From AWTP1-13 sp036280295 (GTDB lineage Bacteria > Pseudomonadota > Alphaproteobacteria > Rhizobiales > Hyphomicrobiaceae): a stretch of DNA of 5,489 nucleotides. Below, piece by piece: positions 1-5,427 of the stretch. Made by a program: the position numbers and the translations under genes. A model generated the notes under the pieces. The model did not search any database. It was not told the origin of the DNA and saw only the letters and a list, made by a program, of their open reading frames with translations. Each line of letters begins with the position of its first letter. The first letter of the stretch is position 1. The stretch is from positions 1 through 5,489 of the forward strand of contig DASURA010000303.1 of assembly GCA_036280295.1 (NCBI GenBank), in the 5' to 3' direction.

Positions 1-417
1 GGGCGTTGCCGCCTTGGACACGTAGAACGCGCCGTAGAGATGCACCTTGATGACGGCGTCGAAATCCACCGCGCTCATGCGGTGCCAGATGCGGTCACGC
101 AGGATGCCGGCGTTGTTCACCACGCAGTCGATGCGGCCGAAAGCGTCGATCGCGGTCTTGACAATACGGTCCGCACCCTGCGGGTCGGCCACGCTGTCGC
201 CGCTGGCAACGGCTGCGCCGCCAGCCTGGGCGATCTCGTCTACCACTTCCTGCGCGACGCTGTTGTCGGCGCCCTCACCGTCGGCCGAGCCGCCCAGGTC
301 GTTCACCACCACGTTCCCGCCCTCGGCGGCAGCCAGCAGCGCAATTTCCCGGCCGATGCCGCGCCCTGCACCGGTCACGACCACCACCTTGCCTGCAAGG
401 CAGCCTGCCCGAGCCAT
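1..417 (-). CDS. SDR-family oxidoreductase, MFE-2-like (3R)-hydroxyacyl-CoA dehydrogenase type (C-terminus beyond window)
   Basis: Short-chain dehydrogenase/reductase; the first 139 residues are visible and the frame runs off the left edge. The Rossmann dinucleotide motif TGAGRGIG is at residues 15-22. The second strand ends VVVNDLGGS, with Asp40 in the position that favours NAD(H) over NADP(H), and NNAG is at 101-104 followed by ILRDR. The combination of NDLGGSADGEG with NNAGILRDR is typical of the hydroxyacyl-CoA dehydrogenase domain of multifunctional enzyme type 2 and related bacterial SDRs (family knowledge). The catalytic Ser-Tyr-Lys lies outside the window, so activity cannot be checked, and a fused hydratase or sterol-carrier domain cannot be excluded. 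The ATG start is supported by a strong Shine-Dalgarno, GGGGAGG at 429-423, five bases upstream. It begins 65 bp after the monooxygenase stop on the same strand, so cotranscription is likely. Probable cytosolic oxidation of a 3-hydroxyacyl-CoA or similar alcohol; the substrate is unknown. Confidence 0.9.
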   Translation of the reverse strand, partial: MARAGCLAGKVVVVTGAGRGIGREIALLAAAEGGNVVVNDLGGSADGEGADNSVAQEVVDEIAQAGGAAVASGDSVADPQGADRIVKTAIDAFGRIDCVVNNAGILRDRIWHRMSAVDFDAVIKVHLYGAFYVSKAATP

Positions 418-482
418 CCCGGCCTCCCCACTGTCTTGATGATTTGCCTTGGGAACAACAGTCGCACCGCCGTCGCATGCGG

Positions 483-1742
483 TCAATCGTGCCCACTCTT
501 CCAGTGCAGGATGCCCGCCCGCCCGTCGATGACGCCGAGGTTGACGTGCTCCGGCCGGAAGCCAAGGCCGATCAGCCGCGCCGGTATGCCTTGCAGGAAG
601 GGGAAACGATTGATCAGCTGCAGTACCCAGGGGACGGCCGGCGCCTTGGAGCTCTTAAGCAGCGGCTCGATGAAACGGTTTTGCGCGGCAACCTGGAACG
701 CCTGTGTCGCCCAGGTCGGAAATGCGCGACGCTGCTGCACCCGCAGCAAGTCGTCCTCGCTGAGCGCGCCGTCGCGCAGCGGCCGCACCAGCAGGTTGGC
801 GGTTGCAATCGCGTCCTGGATCGCCAGGTTGATGCCGACGCCGCCGATCGGCGACATGGCATGCGCCGCATCGCCGATGCACAGGAAGCCCGGCCTGTGC
901 CAGGTCTCGAGCCGATCGACCCTGACGGTCAGCAGCTTCACGTCGTCGAGGCTGGCAATGTCTTGCGCCACGCCTTCCCCCGCCAGCCGCGCTACGCGTG
1001 CGCGGAACGCCTGGAGGCCATCGGTCTTGATCGCGTGCGCGGTGCCTTTGCGGATCACCAGCGCACACTGCCAGTAGTCGCCGCGATCGAGCATGATCAG
1101 CGCGTGCCCAGCCTCAAGCCGGCCCATCACCGCGCCCTTGTGCTCCGGCCCGTGCGCCACCTTGAACCAAAGCACGTCCATGGGGGCGCCCAGGTCGCGT
1201 ACGCTGAGACCCGCCGCCTCGCGCAAGACCGAATGCCGCCCGTCGGCAGCAATCACGAGATCGGTTCGCAGATCCAGCACGCCGGTCGGCGTCTCGGCTC
1301 GGACTCCGGCAATGCGCCCGCCGTCGCAGATCAGATCGACCGCCTCGGTCTCCATCATCAGTGTGAAGCCCGGCAGCGCCTTCGCCCGCTCGGCGATGAA
1401 GCTCAGGAAATCCCACTGCGGAACGAAGGCGATGAAATTGCAGCGCAGGGGCAGCCGCGTGAAATCGGCGGCGCGCACGCGTTCACCGCCGATCTCGACC
1501 TCGGCGTATCGAACCTCCTGATGCGGCAGCTGCAGAAAGGCATCGAGCAGACCAAGCTCGCCTAGCGCCTCCATGGTCGAAGGGTGGATGGTATCGCCGC
1601 GGAAGTCGCGCAGAAAATCGGCATGCTTCTCGAGCACCACCACATCGATGCCCGCTCGCGCCAGCAGATAGCCGGTCATCATGCCTGCCGGTCCGCCGCC
1701 GGCGACGATGCATGTGGAGAATGGCGTGCTCGGAATGGTCAC
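483..1742 (-). CDS. FAD-dependent monooxygenase (group A, PHBH/UbiH-like)
   Basis: Single-component flavoprotein hydroxylase of 419 residues, the usual length for the family. FAD would be reduced by NAD(P)H and then insert one oxygen atom into an aromatic or quinone-like substrate in the cytosol. Visible motifs in order: N-terminal FAD-binding AGGGPAG (14-20) with Glu38 ending the second strand (VVVLEKH); the RDFRGDTIHPST segment (45-56), where an Arg commonly contacts the cofactor; the DG motif AADGRHSVLREAAG (166-178); and the GD motif CIGDAAHAMSPIGGVGINLA (288-307), which binds the FAD ribityl and pyrophosphate. No signal peptide or membrane segment is seen. I chose the GTG start at 1742 because the protein then begins MTIPSTPFSTCIVAGGG, as expected for the family. 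A TTG at 1781 (432 residues) and a GTG at 1754 are possible; a stop at 1790-1788 prevents longer forms, and none has a strong ribosome binding site. The SDR gene follows 65 bp downstream, suggesting a shared catabolic operon. The substrate cannot be assigned. Confidence 0.92.
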   Translation of the reverse strand: MTIPSTPFSTCIVAGGGPAGMMTGYLLARAGIDVVVLEKHADFLRDFRGDTIHPSTMEALGELGLLDAFLQLPHQEVRYAEVEIGGERVRAADFTRLPLRCNFIAFVPQWDFLSFIAERAKALPGFTLMMETEAVDLICDGGRIAGVRAETPTGVLDLRTDLVIAADGRHSVLREAAGLSVRDLGAPMDVLWFKVAHGPEHKGAVMGRLEAGHALIMLDRGDYWQCALVIRKGTAHAIKTDGLQAFRARVARLAGEGVAQDIASLDDVKLLTVRVDRLETWHRPGFLCIGDAAHAMSPIGGVGINLAIQDAIATANLLVRPLRDGALSEDDLLRVQQRRAFPTWATQAFQVAAQNRFIEPLLKSSKAPAVPWVLQLINRFPFLQGIPARLIGLGFRPEHVNLGVIDGRAGILHWKSGHD

Positions 1743-1849
1743 GGCTCGGTGCACTTGGCAATGGGTTTTCTGCGGCTGCAAGGCCGCCTAGACTCGGCCC
1801 TACTTAGCATTGTCCGGCGCACGACGGCAGGGGGCATCTCCAGCCGGCC

Positions 1850-3241
1850 TTATGCCCGCAGCCTGAGCTTGTCGAGAATCGGTGCAAGGGGCGATGCCTT
1901 GGCCGGCACTAGCGGCTCCACCGGCTGCGCCAACGCCTGTGCCAGTGTCCGGGCCAGCGTCTGCGCCAGCGCCCGGAACTGCTGGGCGGCGCGCGCCTTG
2001 CGCGAGAGCTCCTCGATCATCTGGCCGTTGGTGGCGGCCAGGCCAAAGGTCTCGCCGTCGAACTCGATCACCAACTCGGGAGCAAGGTCGAGCGCGACCG
2101 AAAAATCCTCAACCGTGATATCGGGATGGCGCGGCCGCTTAGCCATGTTGAGCACCACATGTGGGGGCTTGCCGCCGGAGCGGAGCGAGTCGATGAAGTC
2201 GACGAGGTTCTTGGCATTGCGGAGGTTGGCGAGGTCGGGCGCGGCGGTCAGGACAATCTCGTCGGCCACGGCCAGCACCTGCTTGATCCACGGCGTCCAC
2301 AGATGCGGCAGGTCAAGAGCCGTGTACGGCGCATGCTGGCGCAGCGCCTCGATCACGGCGCCGCAGGCCCCGGCGGAGATGTCGTATTCGCGGTCCAGCG
2401 CCACCGGCGCCGCCAGAATGCTGAGCCGCTGGGAGCATCTGGTGAGCAGCCGGTCGAGGGTGCCCTCGTCCAGACGCTCGGGGGCCCGCAGCGCCTCGGC
2501 GATGCCCTGCATCGTCTCCTGGTTGAAGTCGAGCCCGGCGGTGCCGAAGGCTACGTCCAGGTCGGCAACGATGACGTCACTCCTGTCGATCTCCGAGATC
2601 GCCCAGGCCACGTTATGGCATACCGTGCTCGATCCGACGCCGCCCTTGGCGCCGATGAAGGCAATGACCTTGCCGGCCTGTACGCCGCCGGCGCTGCCGC
2701 ACAGGCCCGCCACGACATCGATCAGCTGCACCGGCGTGACGGGGGCAATCAGGTATTCGCCGACACCACGTCGAATCAGCTCGCGATAGAGCCCGACATC
2801 GTTGATGGTGCCGATCACGATCAGCCGGGTCGCCGGGTCGCAGCGAGCGGCCAGCGCGTCGAGCCTGGAGAGAAGCAGCGGGCGCGGCAGGCTGGTCTCG
2901 ACGACAATCAGGTCCGGCGGGCCGTCCCCGGCGCGGTCGGCGACGGCCGCATCGATGCCGCCGGCCGTAACCTGCAGATGTGCCTTCGCCATGCGCCGGT
3001 CGGCGCCGGCCGTCTGCAGCGCGTCAGCCGTGCCGCTGGCCTCGCAGAACGCGCGAATGGATATGTTCGGGATCGGGCGCGTCCCGGCCGGTGCGACGCC
3101 GTCAGGCCGCACGCGATCTTCCGGCCGCGATCCCGCGGCAACGGAGCGGCGCTCGGCTGCAGGCAGATGCACGGCGATGCCCTGGCCGGTCGTCGGCCGC
3201 TCGCGCGCAGACTTGGAACGGAGCTCTGATTGACGCGTCAT
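1850..3241 (-). CDS. cpaE: CpaE-like pilus assembly protein (MinD/ParA-type ATPase)
   Basis: A 463-residue protein of the CpaE/TadZ family. These help localise Flp/Tad pilus assembly at the inner membrane or pole. After a charged, low-complexity N-terminus (1-58) there is a receiver-like domain (about 59-184) in which the usual phosphoacceptor position appears to be Glu (LIVVETS), so phosphorylation is unlikely. The ATPase domain follows: deviant Walker A KGGVGSST (199-206), the ADLDVAFGTAGLDF segment (226-239), Walker-B-like ALDLPHLW (308-315), and the family signature AAPDLANLRNAKNLVDF (333-349). The C-terminal FGLAATNGQMIEELS is also typical. The tail carries a four-residue repeat (AQTL/ARTL/AQAL/AQPV). 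I chose the ATG at 3241 because the upstream GTG at 3334 adds 31 disordered residues and would overlap a possible promoter; neither has a good Shine-Dalgarno. No cpaB, cpaC, cpaF or tad genes adjoin it, so it is an orphan or the cluster lies elsewhere. A related MinD-like partitioning role is an alternative. Confidence 0.86.
   Translation of the reverse strand: MTRQSELRSKSARERPTTGQGIAVHLPAAERRSVAAGSRPEDRVRPDGVAPAGTRPIPNISIRAFCEASGTADALQTAGADRRMAKAHLQVTAGGIDAAVADRAGDGPPDLIVVETSLPRPLLLSRLDALAARCDPATRLIVIGTINDVGLYRELIRRGVGEYLIAPVTPVQLIDVVAGLCGSAGGVQAGKVIAFIGAKGGVGSSTVCHNVAWAISEIDRSDVIVADLDVAFGTAGLDFNQETMQGIAEALRAPERLDEGTLDRLLTRCSQRLSILAAPVALDREYDISAGACGAVIEALRQHAPYTALDLPHLWTPWIKQVLAVADEIVLTAAPDLANLRNAKNLVDFIDSLRSGGKPPHVVLNMAKRPRHPDITVEDFSVALDLAPELVIEFDGETFGLAATNGQMIEELSRKARAAQQFRALAQTLARTLAQALAQPVEPLVPAKASPLAPILDKLRLRA
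1931..1978 (-). repeat. Imperfect 12-bp tandem repeat within the cpaE 3' end
   Basis: Four consecutive 12-bp units (1931-1942, 1943-1954, 1955-1966, 1967-1978) share a CAGCGYCYGSGC-like consensus on the plus strand. On the coding strand each gives a four-residue unit, read as AQTL, ARTL, AQAL, AQPV. The units are diverged, so this is an old duplication, probably forming an extended helix near the CpaE C-terminus. Confidence 0.6.
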
Positions 3242-3333
3242 CGGTCGGTCGCGGGGCTCCTCGGGCGCCTCCTCGGCGCCTTTGCGCAAAAGCAGGGCGA
3301 CGCCTGGCCGTCCTGTCGACGGCGATTGGCGCA

Positions 3334-3363
3334 CGCATAGATTGCATATCGGCGAGTCCGCAA
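3334..3363 (-). promoter_or_regulatory. Possible sigma-70-type promoter for the cpaE-like gene
   Basis: On the minus strand, TTGCGG (3363-3358) and TATGCG (3339-3334) are separated by 18 bp. This would start transcription near 3327, about 85 bases before the chosen ATG at 3241, and would exclude the longer GTG start at 3334. The match to consensus is only moderate. Confidence 0.25.
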
Positions 3364-3393
3364 TCTGGAAATTCCGCCGCGGGAGGTACCGGT

Positions 3394-3567
3394 ATGCCGG
3401 CTCAGTCTTGGCCGGCCGAGTTTGCGGAGGTATTCGTCAATGGCCGGTTAACGGCCAGGCCGGCAGCGGCCCGACGATGCGCGACTATCGCTACACGTTT
3501 GCCGTGCGGCATCTGCGCACGATGGAGAGCTGGTGCGAGAATCGGCACAGCTGGCAATTGCAGATGA
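3394..3567 (+). CDS. Possible small ORF of 57 codons, unrecognised
   Basis: An ATG follows a strong Shine-Dalgarno, GGGAGG at 3381-3386, with 7 bases of spacing. This is one of the best ribosome binding sites in the window. The product begins MPAQSWPAEFAEVFVNGRLT and then becomes rich in Arg, Ala and Cys, which looks less like natural protein. A frameshift is possible, as another frame is open downstream to 3698. I recognise no family, signal peptide or membrane segment. It may be a chance match, a degraded gene or a small protein divergent from the cpaE-like gene. Confidence is low. Confidence 0.22.
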   Translation: MPAQSWPAEFAEVFVNGRLTARPAAARRCATIATRLPCGICARWRAGARIGTAGNCR

Positions 3568-3591
3568 GGCTACATTCCCCTTATCCTGGCG

Positions 3592-3611
3592 GCCGTTCAG
3601 CCCTGAACGGC
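3592..3611. repeat. 20-bp dyad (9-bp arms, 2-bp centre)
   Basis: GCCGTTCAG (3592-3600) and CTGAACGGC (3603-3611) are perfect inverted copies separated by CC. The size and symmetry fit an operator for a dimeric regulator, and such a tight loop is unfavourable for an RNA hairpin. There is no T-tract, so it is not a classical terminator. The binding protein is unknown. Confidence 0.5.
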
Positions 3612-3684
3612 GAGGCGGCCCCCGGCAGCCGGTTCCGCGTAGCTAGTGTCCTGATCGCGAAATTCGCCTCAGCGTGCCGCAAGG

Positions 3685-3711
3685 TTGGAATGAACTAGCC
3701 AACATTATGAT
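3685..3711 (+). promoter_or_regulatory. Candidate promoter for the TetR-family gene
   Basis: TTGGAA (3685-3690) and TATGAT (3706-3711) resemble the -35 and -10 boxes. The -10 matches consensus at five of six positions, but the 15-bp spacer is short. The transcription start would fall near 3717-3719, just before the large inverted repeat at 3727-3781, leaving a leader of about 100 bases. A small GTTGG/CCAAC dyad overlaps the spacer. Confidence 0.38.
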
Positions 3712-3726
3712 TGCTGGTGCGATTCA

Positions 3727-3781
3727 GATCGAGAAGTCCGCTTCGCCACCTGGCCAAACCGATGAAGCGGACTTCTCGATC
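3727..3781. repeat. Perfect 18-bp inverted repeat, candidate TetR operator pair
   Basis: GATCGAGAAGTCCGCTTC (3727-3744) and its exact reverse complement (3764-3781) flank a 19-bp spacer. Each arm also contains its own dyad, GAAG-N4-CTTC, at 3733-3744 and 3764-3775. The two internal dyads are offset by 31 bp, close to three helical turns, so two repressor dimers could sit on the same face of the DNA. It lies just downstream of the candidate promoter and 39 bp before the TetR start. There is no following T-run, so it is not an intrinsic terminator. The alternatives are a leader-RNA hairpin or a copy of a dispersed intergenic repeat. Confidence 0.7.
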
Positions 3782-3820
3782 ATCGCACTAGTCCCCAGCA
3801 CACAACTCAGTTGCAGATCA

Positions 3821-4495
3821 ATGGGACGACGGTCCTCGCATACGCCGCAGCAGCTTCGCGCCCTGGTCCTTGGTGCGGCGGAGGAGATCATCGAGGCACA
3901 GGGTCTGGCTGGGCTTTCGGCGCGCGAGATTGCGCGCCGCATCGGTTATTCGCCGGGCACCATCTACAACATCTTTGCCAACCTCGACGACGTGGTCCTC
4001 AACGTCGAGGGGCGCGTTCTCGATGCGCTTGACGAGCGGCTTGGCGCGGCCCAGCAGGGTGCGGGCGACACCCCCACGGAGAACGCCGCCGAGCGTCTGG
4101 TCCGCATCGCCCGCGCCTACCTTTCCTTCGCGCAGGAGAAGCCGCGCCTGTGGAACCTGTTGCTTGAGCATCACATGCCGCCGGGAGCGGAGCTGCCGCC
4201 CTGGTATGGGCAGAAGCTCGAGGGGCTGACGACGCAGATCGAGCTGGCGCTGGCACCGCAGTTCTTGCCGGGCAGCGAGGCGGAGCGGCAAAAGGCAGCA
4301 CGTGCGCTATGGGCAGGCGTGCACGGCATCGCCTCTCTGTCCACGGCCGACAAGCTGTCGGTGGTGACGCCGGAAACGGCCGGCTACCTGATCGACAATC
4401 TGGTCGGCGTCTACCTCGCCGGCCTCTCCCGCCAGGGCCGCGAGGAATCCGGCGACCATGGCGGGCCTCCGCCTGGTCGCCCTGCAGTGCCTTAG
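3821..4495 (+). CDS. TetR/AcrR-family transcriptional regulator, WHG domain
   Basis: A 224-residue dimeric DNA-binding repressor. The N-terminal TetR helix-turn-helix spans about residues 13-59, with the recognition region AREIARRIGYSPGTIYNIFANLDDVV at 34-59; this is the canonical ending of the fold. The C-terminal ligand and dimerisation domain carries ALWAGVHGIASLSTADKL (162-179), matching the W-x-x-x-HG signature of the WHG-type TetR C-terminal domain (family knowledge). The last about 20 residues form a Gly/Pro-rich tail. I chose the ATG at 3821 because translation begins MGRRSSHTPQQLRALVLGAA, right for the family; the GTG at 3674 would place the perfect inverted repeat inside the coding region. 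The ribosome binding site is weak. It is divergent from the cpaE-like gene and stands alone. Autoregulation through the repeat at 3727-3781 is likely by inference. The ligand is unknown; an acyl-CoA or aromatic compound would fit the nearby catabolic genes. Confidence 0.92.
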   Translation: MGRRSSHTPQQLRALVLGAAEEIIEAQGLAGLSAREIARRIGYSPGTIYNIFANLDDVVLNVEGRVLDALDERLGAAQQGAGDTPTENAAERLVRIARAYLSFAQEKPRLWNLLLEHHMPPGAELPPWYGQKLEGLTTQIELALAPQFLPGSEAERQKAARALWAGVHGIASLSTADKLSVVTPETAGYLIDNLVGVYLAGLSRQGREESGDHGGPPPGRPAVP

Positions 4496-4736
4496 CGGCC
4501 GGCCGGCGCGACTGTGACAGGCTCGACGGCGGCCTCGCGAGGGGGCTGCGAAATGCGACCGGCGAGGAACGCTCCGTTGCGCGCCGGCGTCCGTCGGCGG
4601 GGGCGCCGCCAAGCCCGGAGACGGAGCGGGGAGATGAGACGGCAGCGCCCCATCCGCCAGCCCGTCGCAACGCCATCGGCACCCCGTCGTAGCGCTGGAC
4701 AGCGGCCGCCCATGATGTTAGACGCACCCCCGTCCC

Positions 4737-4762
4737 GCCCTGGCCCACGGTGCAGCCAGGGC
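4737..4762. repeat. GC-rich hairpin immediately upstream of tRNA-Lys
   Basis: GCCCTGGC (4737-4744) and GCCAGGGC (4755-4762) form a perfect 8-bp stem with a 10-base loop. It ends five bases before the mature tRNA 5' end, so it would lie in the 5' leader removed by RNase P. It has no T-tract. Whether it affects processing or is incidental in GC-rich DNA cannot be told. Confidence 0.45.
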
Positions 4763-4767
4763 AGACC

Positions 4768-4843
<76 letters not shown>

Positions 4844-4870
4844 ATAAAATCAATAACTTAGGTGATGCTC

Positions 4871-4900
4871 ACGTTCCGCACGAGACGCGCTGCGGAACGT
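4871..4900. repeat. 10-bp perfect inverted repeat downstream of tRNA-Lys
   Basis: ACGTTCCGCA (4871-4880) and TGCGGAACGT (4891-4900) pair perfectly around a 10-base loop, 27 bases after the tRNA. It could stabilise or end the tRNA precursor, but no T-run follows, so a classical intrinsic terminator is not supported. Confidence 0.55.
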
Positions 4901-4942
4901 CAGCGGACCTGAATTGGGGCCGTTTCTCCTGCGGCAAAATAG

Positions 4943-5266
4943 TCACAGCCGGGGCTCACCAGCGTCAGCGAACGTCATCCATAGCCCAGTCTGCCTGAAC
5001 CACCGAATCAAGGGCGGCAGCATTCGCGCGCTGCTGTCGCCGCGTCTGCGTGCGCCGCGCTGCTGCGTGGAATGCACCGAGGCCGCCACGAAGGACGCCT
5101 CACGTTGCGACAACGTCAGCCTCTGCCACTGGCTTGGCTGGCCGGACGTCGCGATGTCGAGCTGTAGAAGGTAACGGGACGGTCGCCACCAGCAATTTGC
5201 ATTGCTTTCCTCTCCAGCCGGCGCCATCGCCTGCGGCAACAGCAGGGAATCGCTGGCCGTCGTCAT
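4943..5266 (-). CDS. Hypothetical ORF of 107 codons, doubtful
   Basis: An open frame on the minus strand, begun here at the ATG at 5266 (an ATG at 5308 would add 14 residues). Its third codon positions are mostly G or C, roughly three quarters by my hand count, compatible with coding in this genome. Against that, neither start has a good ribosome binding site, no domain is recognised, and an overlapping frame on the same strand has a better ribosome binding site. The product begins MTTASDSLLLPQAMAPAGEE and has no signal peptide or clear membrane segment. Function is unknown; it could be a chance frame or a gene remnant. Confidence 0.25.
   Translation of the reverse strand: MTTASDSLLLPQAMAPAGEESNANCWWRPSRYLLQLDIATSGQPSQWQRLTLSQREASFVAASVHSTQQRGARRRGDSSARMLPPLIRWFRQTGLWMTFADAGEPRL
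5116..5202 (-). CDS. Possible 28-residue small ORF with strong ribosome binding site
   Basis: The ATG at 5202 on the minus strand is preceded by GGAGAGGAAAGCA, a strong Shine-Dalgarno with about six bases of spacing. The frame encodes MQIAGGDRPVTFYSSTSR and ends in TGA after 28 codons. It overlaps the longer doubtful frame in another register. It may be a real small peptide, the start of a frameshifted gene, or chance. No family is recognised. Confidence 0.2.
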   Translation of the reverse strand: MQIAGGDRPVTFYSSTSRRPASQASGRG

Positions 5267-5427
5267 GTCGCTGATCCCGCGCGCCGATCCGCGGCGGCGA
5301 AAAAGCATGCTTATTGCGACCGGGAGTAGGGTTGAGATGAGGGGGCCGGGGAGAGGGAGGCGGCCGAGCGGTCTCGCGTGCTATCCTCGCGCGCGGGCGA
5401 CCCTCACATCCGTAGTCCGGAGACGCA

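Larger units (their letters stand above)
3242..3820. other. 579-bp divergent intergenic region between cpaE-like and TetR genes
   Basis: No gene here is well supported. It should hold the promoters of both divergent genes. It contains several dyads: 3441-3457 (TGGCCG/CGGCCA around a 5-bp centre), 3592-3611 (9-bp arms, 2-bp centre), 3657-3667 (GCGAA/TTCGC), 3684-3703 (GTTGG/CCAAC) and the long 3727-3781 inverted repeat. Two weak plus-strand frames cross it: one at 3394-3567 with a good ribosome binding site, listed separately, and one reaching 3698 that has none. Confidence 0.6.
4844..5427. other. 584-bp stretch without a confident gene
   Basis: This region follows the tRNA. It contains an AT-rich patch right after the tRNA (4844-4860), a 10-bp-stem hairpin (4871-4900), a small dyad ACGTTG/CAACGT (5102-5116), and a 10-bp palindrome AAGCATGCTT (5303-5312). 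A minus-strand frame at 4943-5266 or 4943-5308 and a 28-codon minus-strand frame at 5116-5202 are the only coding candidates. I see no integrase, duplicated tRNA 3' end or insertion-sequence feature. Confidence 0.55.

Noticed and set aside
40..3229. Long plus-strand open frames (40-1077, 444-1565, 1584-2789, 2126-3229)
   Set aside because: They are antisense to the SDR, monooxygenase and CpaE genes, whose motifs are clear on the minus strand. They show no recognisable domain and reflect the high GC content.
3242..3334. GTG start extending CpaE by 31 residues
   Set aside because: The extension is low-complexity, has no ribosome binding site and overlaps a possible promoter -10 box. It cannot be excluded entirely.
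3477..3698. Frame beginning MRDYRYTFAVRHLRTMES
   Set aside because: No ribosome binding site and no recognisable family; it runs through the candidate TetR promoter region.
3727..3781. Intrinsic terminator
   Set aside because: The stem is strong, but no T-tract follows on either strand and it sits upstream of a gene in the sense direction.
3674..3820. Upstream GTG start extending the TetR protein by 49 residues
   Set aside because: It would place the perfect inverted repeat in coding sequence and add a tail unlike the family; the ATG at 3821 gives a normal TetR N-terminus.
4696..4724. tRNA promoter with TGGACA and TAGACG 17 bp apart
   Set aside because: The -10 matches poorly; position alone is not enough to claim it.
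3999..4748. Minus-strand frame of 249 codons opposite the TetR gene
   Set aside because: Arg/Pro/Ala-rich translation typical of antisense GC-rich DNA; the TetR motifs on the plus strand are unambiguous.
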